Assembly (NCBI GenBank): GCA_020054095.1
Contig: JAGVMA010000052.1
Location: 124,001 to 188,000, forward strand
DNA length: 64,000 bases
Reading direction: 5' to 3'
DNA from: Bacteroidia bacterium
GTDB lineage: Bacteria; Bacteroidota; Bacteroidia; JADZBD01
The translations under genes and the position numbers were made by a program. Shown here in pieces: positions 61,895-64,000 of the stretch. The notes below the pieces were generated by a model. The model worked only from the letters and a program-made list of their open reading frames with translations, was not told where the DNA came from and searched no databases. Within the stretch, counting starts at the first letter, position 1. Each line of letters opens with the position of its first letter.

Positions 61895-62515
61895 ATGTCC
61901 GGTTTAATAGGAAAAAAAGTAGGAATGACCAGTATCTTCGGTGCCAATGGTAAACAAATACCATGCACAGTCCTCGAAGCTGGTCCTTGCGTAGTTACGC
62001 AAGTACGATCTAAGGATAAGGACGGTTACGAAGCAGTTCAACTTGCTTTTGGCGAGCGCAAAGAAAAGCACTCGAACAAAGCAATGATGGGCCACTTTAA
62101 AAAAGCCAACACCACACCAAAACGCAAAGTAGCCGAATTTAAGGGCTTTGAAGCAACAAAAAACTTAGGCGATGTGTTAACAGTAGCCGATGTTTTTACT
62201 GAAGGCGAATTTGTTGACATTATAAGCAAATCAAAAGGTAAAGGATTTCAAGGTGTTATAAAACGCCATAACTTTAGTGGTGTAGGCGGCCAAACTCACG
62301 GTCAGCACGATAGGTTACGTGCACCGGGTTCATTAGGTAACTCATCAACAGGTGCTCGCGTTATTCCGGGCAAACGCATGCCTGGCCGCACAGGTGGCAA
62401 CCGCGTTAAATCACTAAACTTAGAAATAGTTAAAATATTAGCCGAAAAAAACCTAATCCTTGTAAAAGGTTCGGTAGCCGGCTCAATAGGAACTTTAGTT
62501 ACAATTGAAAAATAA
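61895..62515 (+). CDS. rplC: 50S ribosomal protein L3
   Basis: A 206-residue L3: [19 protein letters not shown] at the start, [19 protein letters not shown] and the [20 protein letters not shown] loop that reaches the peptidyl transferase centre (methylated Gln in GGQTHGQ). Normal length. Confidence 0.98.
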   Translation: MSGLIGKKVGMTSIFGANGKQIPCTVLEAGPCVVTQVRSKDKDGYEAVQLAFGERKEKHSNKAMMGHFKKANTTPKRKVAEFKGFEATKNLGDVLTVADVFTEGEFVDIISKSKGKGFQGVIKRHNFSGVGGQTHGQHDRLRAPGSLGNSSTGARVIPGKRMPGRTGGNRVKSLNLEIVKILAEKNLILVKGSVAGSIGTLVTIEK

Positions 62516-62517
62516 TC

Positions 62518-63144
62518 ATGGAACTGTCAATATTAAATACAGAGGGTAAAAAAACGGCTAAATCGGTAAAACTCAACAAAGAAATTTTTGAGATTGAACC
62601 TAATGACCATGCTATTTACTTAGATGTGAAACAACACCTTGCTAACAAACGCCAAGGAACACACAAAGCAAAACAACGTGCCGAAATTAACCGCACCACC
62701 AAAAAATTAAAACGCCAAAAAGGTACAGGTGGCGCACGCGCAGGTTCAATGAAATCACCTTTGTTTCGTGGTGGTGGCCGTGTATTTGGTCCCGAGCCAC
62801 GCGATTACACTTTTAAACTGAACAAAAAAGTAAAACAATTAGCACGCAAATCGGCTTTAACATATAAAGCAAAAGATAATTGCATCACTGTTTTAGAAGA
62901 TGTGAAGTTTGAAAAGCCACAAACAAAACAATATATTTCTATGTTAACCAACCTTAAATTAGATGATAAGAAAACACTTTTAGTAGTGGGCGATATAAAC
63001 AAAAACGCTTTCTTATCAGCACGTAATTTAAGCGCAGCAAAAGTAGTTGCTGCAAAAGACATCAACACTTACGATATACTAAATGCCGATAACGTGTTAT
63101 TGTGCGAAAGCTCAATAAAACAAATAGAAACCATTTTAAGCTAA
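62518..63144 (+). CDS. rplD: 50S ribosomal protein L4
   Basis: A 208-residue L4, which lines the exit tunnel and in some bacteria represses its own operon. [20 protein letters not shown] and [20 protein letters not shown] form the tunnel loop. The start is 3 bases after the rplC stop. No L4-type autoregulatory leader was identified. Confidence 0.97.
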   Translation: MELSILNTEGKKTAKSVKLNKEIFEIEPNDHAIYLDVKQHLANKRQGTHKAKQRAEINRTTKKLKRQKGTGGARAGSMKSPLFRGGGRVFGPEPRDYTFKLNKKVKQLARKSALTYKAKDNCITVLEDVKFEKPQTKQYISMLTNLKLDDKKTLLVVGDINKNAFLSARNLSAAKVVAAKDINTYDILNADNVLLCESSIKQIETILS

Positions 63145-63150
63145 TTTGAA

Positions 63151-63456
63151 ATGAGCACATTAATAAAACCAATAATTACAGAAAAAATGACATCGCTTTC
63201 GGCCGACAAGTTTGCCGAAAAAGGATTTCGATATGCGTTTGTAGTTCACGAAAACGCTAACAAAATTGAAATTAAAAAAGCGGTAGAAAAACTTTACGGT
63301 GTTACCGTAGAAGCAGTTAACACAATTAACAACAATGGTAAACTAAAATCGCGCAACACACGTTCGGGCGTATTAGTGGGCCGTGTAAAACGTCATAAAA
63401 AAGCAATAGTAACCCTAAAGAAAGGCGAAACAATCGACTTTTTTGCAGGAATATAA
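63151..63456 (+). CDS. rplW: 50S ribosomal protein L23
   Basis: A 101-residue L23 at the tunnel exit, the docking site for trigger factor and SRP: LIKPIITEKMTSLS at the start, YAFVVHENANKIEIKKAVEKLYGVTVEAVNT (in parts) and RTRSGVLVGR-like basic loop. Normal length and place. Confidence 0.97.
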   Translation: MSTLIKPIITEKMTSLSADKFAEKGFRYAFVVHENANKIEIKKAVEKLYGVTVEAVNTINNNGKLKSRNTRSGVLVGRVKRHKKAIVTLKKGETIDFFAGI

Positions 63457-63480
63457 TAACGCACTAAGGAAAAGATAAAG

Positions 63481-64000
63481 ATGGCAATTAAAAAATTTAA
63501 ACCGGTAACTCCAGGATCACGTTTCAAAGAAATTGTGGTTAATGCGGATATTACTAAATCGCAACCTGAAAAATCGTTACTTGCCCCTAAGAAAAAATCG
63601 GGCGGAAGAAATAACTCAGGTAAAATGACTATGCGCTACATAGGCGGTGGTCACAAGCAACGCTACCGCATTATAGATTTTAAACGCGATAAGCAAGATA
63701 TTCCTGCAAAAGTTGTTAGCGTTGAATATGACCCTAACAGAACAGGTCGCATTGCGCTATTAAATTATGTGGATGGCGAAAAACGCTACATCATAGCACC
63801 ACACGGATTAAAAGTGGGACAAACTGTTATGGCAGGTCGCAAAGCTGCGCCTGAAGTAGGTAACGCATTGTACTTAAGCGATATTCCATTAGGAACAATT
63901 ATACACAACATTGAATTACGTCCGGGCGAAGGCGGCAGCATTGCACGCGGTGCCGGTTCGTACGCACAATTAACAGCTCGCGAAGGCAAATATGCAGTAT
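63481..64000 (+). CDS. rplB: 50S ribosomal protein L2 (3' partial)
   Basis: ATG 63481 begins [19 protein letters not shown], followed by [42 protein letters not shown] and [14 protein letters not shown], all typical of L2. The gene is open to the window edge with 173 codons seen, about two thirds of the usual ~275; the C-terminal part with the catalytic-centre His is outside. Confidence 0.97.
   Translation, partial: MAIKKFKPVTPGSRFKEIVVNADITKSQPEKSLLAPKKKSGGRNNSGKMTMRYIGGGHKQRYRIIDFKRDKQDIPAKVVSVEYDPNRTGRIALLNYVDGEKRYIIAPHGLKVGQTVMAGRKAAPEVGNALYLSDIPLGTIIHNIELRPGEGGSIARGAGSYAQLTAREGKYAV

Overview
The window is about 64 kb of low-GC DNA from a free-living member of the Bacteroidota, probably Bacteroidia of the Chitinophagales/Sphingobacteriales kind; the order is a guess. 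The evidence is five type IX secretion (T9SS) C-terminal sorting domains, one of them a remnant; a TonB-dependent receptor; S46, M43, M13 and M61 peptidases; a GWxTD protein; LytTR signalling; a eukaryote-like NADP isocitrate dehydrogenase; and promoters that fit the Bacteroidota pattern (TTTG, about 18 bp, TAnnTTTG). There are no rRNA or tRNA genes, no CRISPR array, no complete insertion sequence and no prophage.

Layout. 1-8.6 kb: secreted and outer-membrane proteins (Asp-box/PKD protein cut by the window edge, rhomboid protease, a membrane-anchored small protein with a non-ATG start, TonB receptor, M43 protease). 8.6-15.5 kb, minus strand: SpoIID-like protein, lpxB, a small membrane protein, surE, a DPP11-type S46 peptidase, rimO. 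15.6-26.3 kb: GWxTD protein, glycosyltransferase, rarA, a LytS/LytR-type two-component pair, M61, M23 and M13 peptidases. 26.3-31.6 kb: a decayed thioredoxin-like pseudogene, a Cys-rich lipoprotein, a patatin, an unrecognised possible caspase-like protein, icd, and a GNAT gene cut by an in-frame stop. 31.6-39.6 kb: GyrI-like protein, RNase Y, zapA with a coiled-coil partner, peroxiredoxin, glmM, a TPR protein and a ComA-like phosphosulfolactate synthase. 39.6-43 kb, minus strand: a phenylacetyl-CoA epoxidase cluster, paaA-B-C-D-G. 43.4-49.3 kb: two T9SS cargo proteins, one of 1402 residues. 49.3-51.4 kb: a sorting-domain remnant, an Omp85-type barrel and a DUF547 gene broken by a one-base deletion. 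51.4-55.9 kb: an arsenosugar biosynthesis operon (CMD protein, arsS, two glycosyltransferases, arsM, nucleoside phosphorylase). 56-58 kb: a TPR protein and a 21-bp minisatellite. 58.4-64 kb: the start of the str/S10 ribosomal operon (rpsL, rpsG, fusA, rpsJ, rplC, rplD, rplW, rplB, cut by the window edge).

How genes work together. The paa genes make the oxygenase and isomerase that open the aromatic ring of phenylacetyl-CoA, but paaE and paaK are not here. The ars operon can be read as a pathway: ArsM methylates arsenite, ArsS adds a 5'-deoxyadenosyl group, the phosphorylase removes adenine and the glycosyltransferases finish the sugar. RimO and its substrate S12, which keeps Asp89, are both encoded in the window.

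The least explained parts are: four direct repeats spaced 90/37/90 bp between paaA and the giant secreted protein; 7-bp-period tandem repeats in the gaps of the paa cluster and at the start of the TPR gene; dispersed repeats lodged in a terminator loop and in a signal peptide; and several single-event gene breaks (nonsense codon, one-base deletion, eroded pseudogene). I do not see a clear, complete new defence or mobile system.
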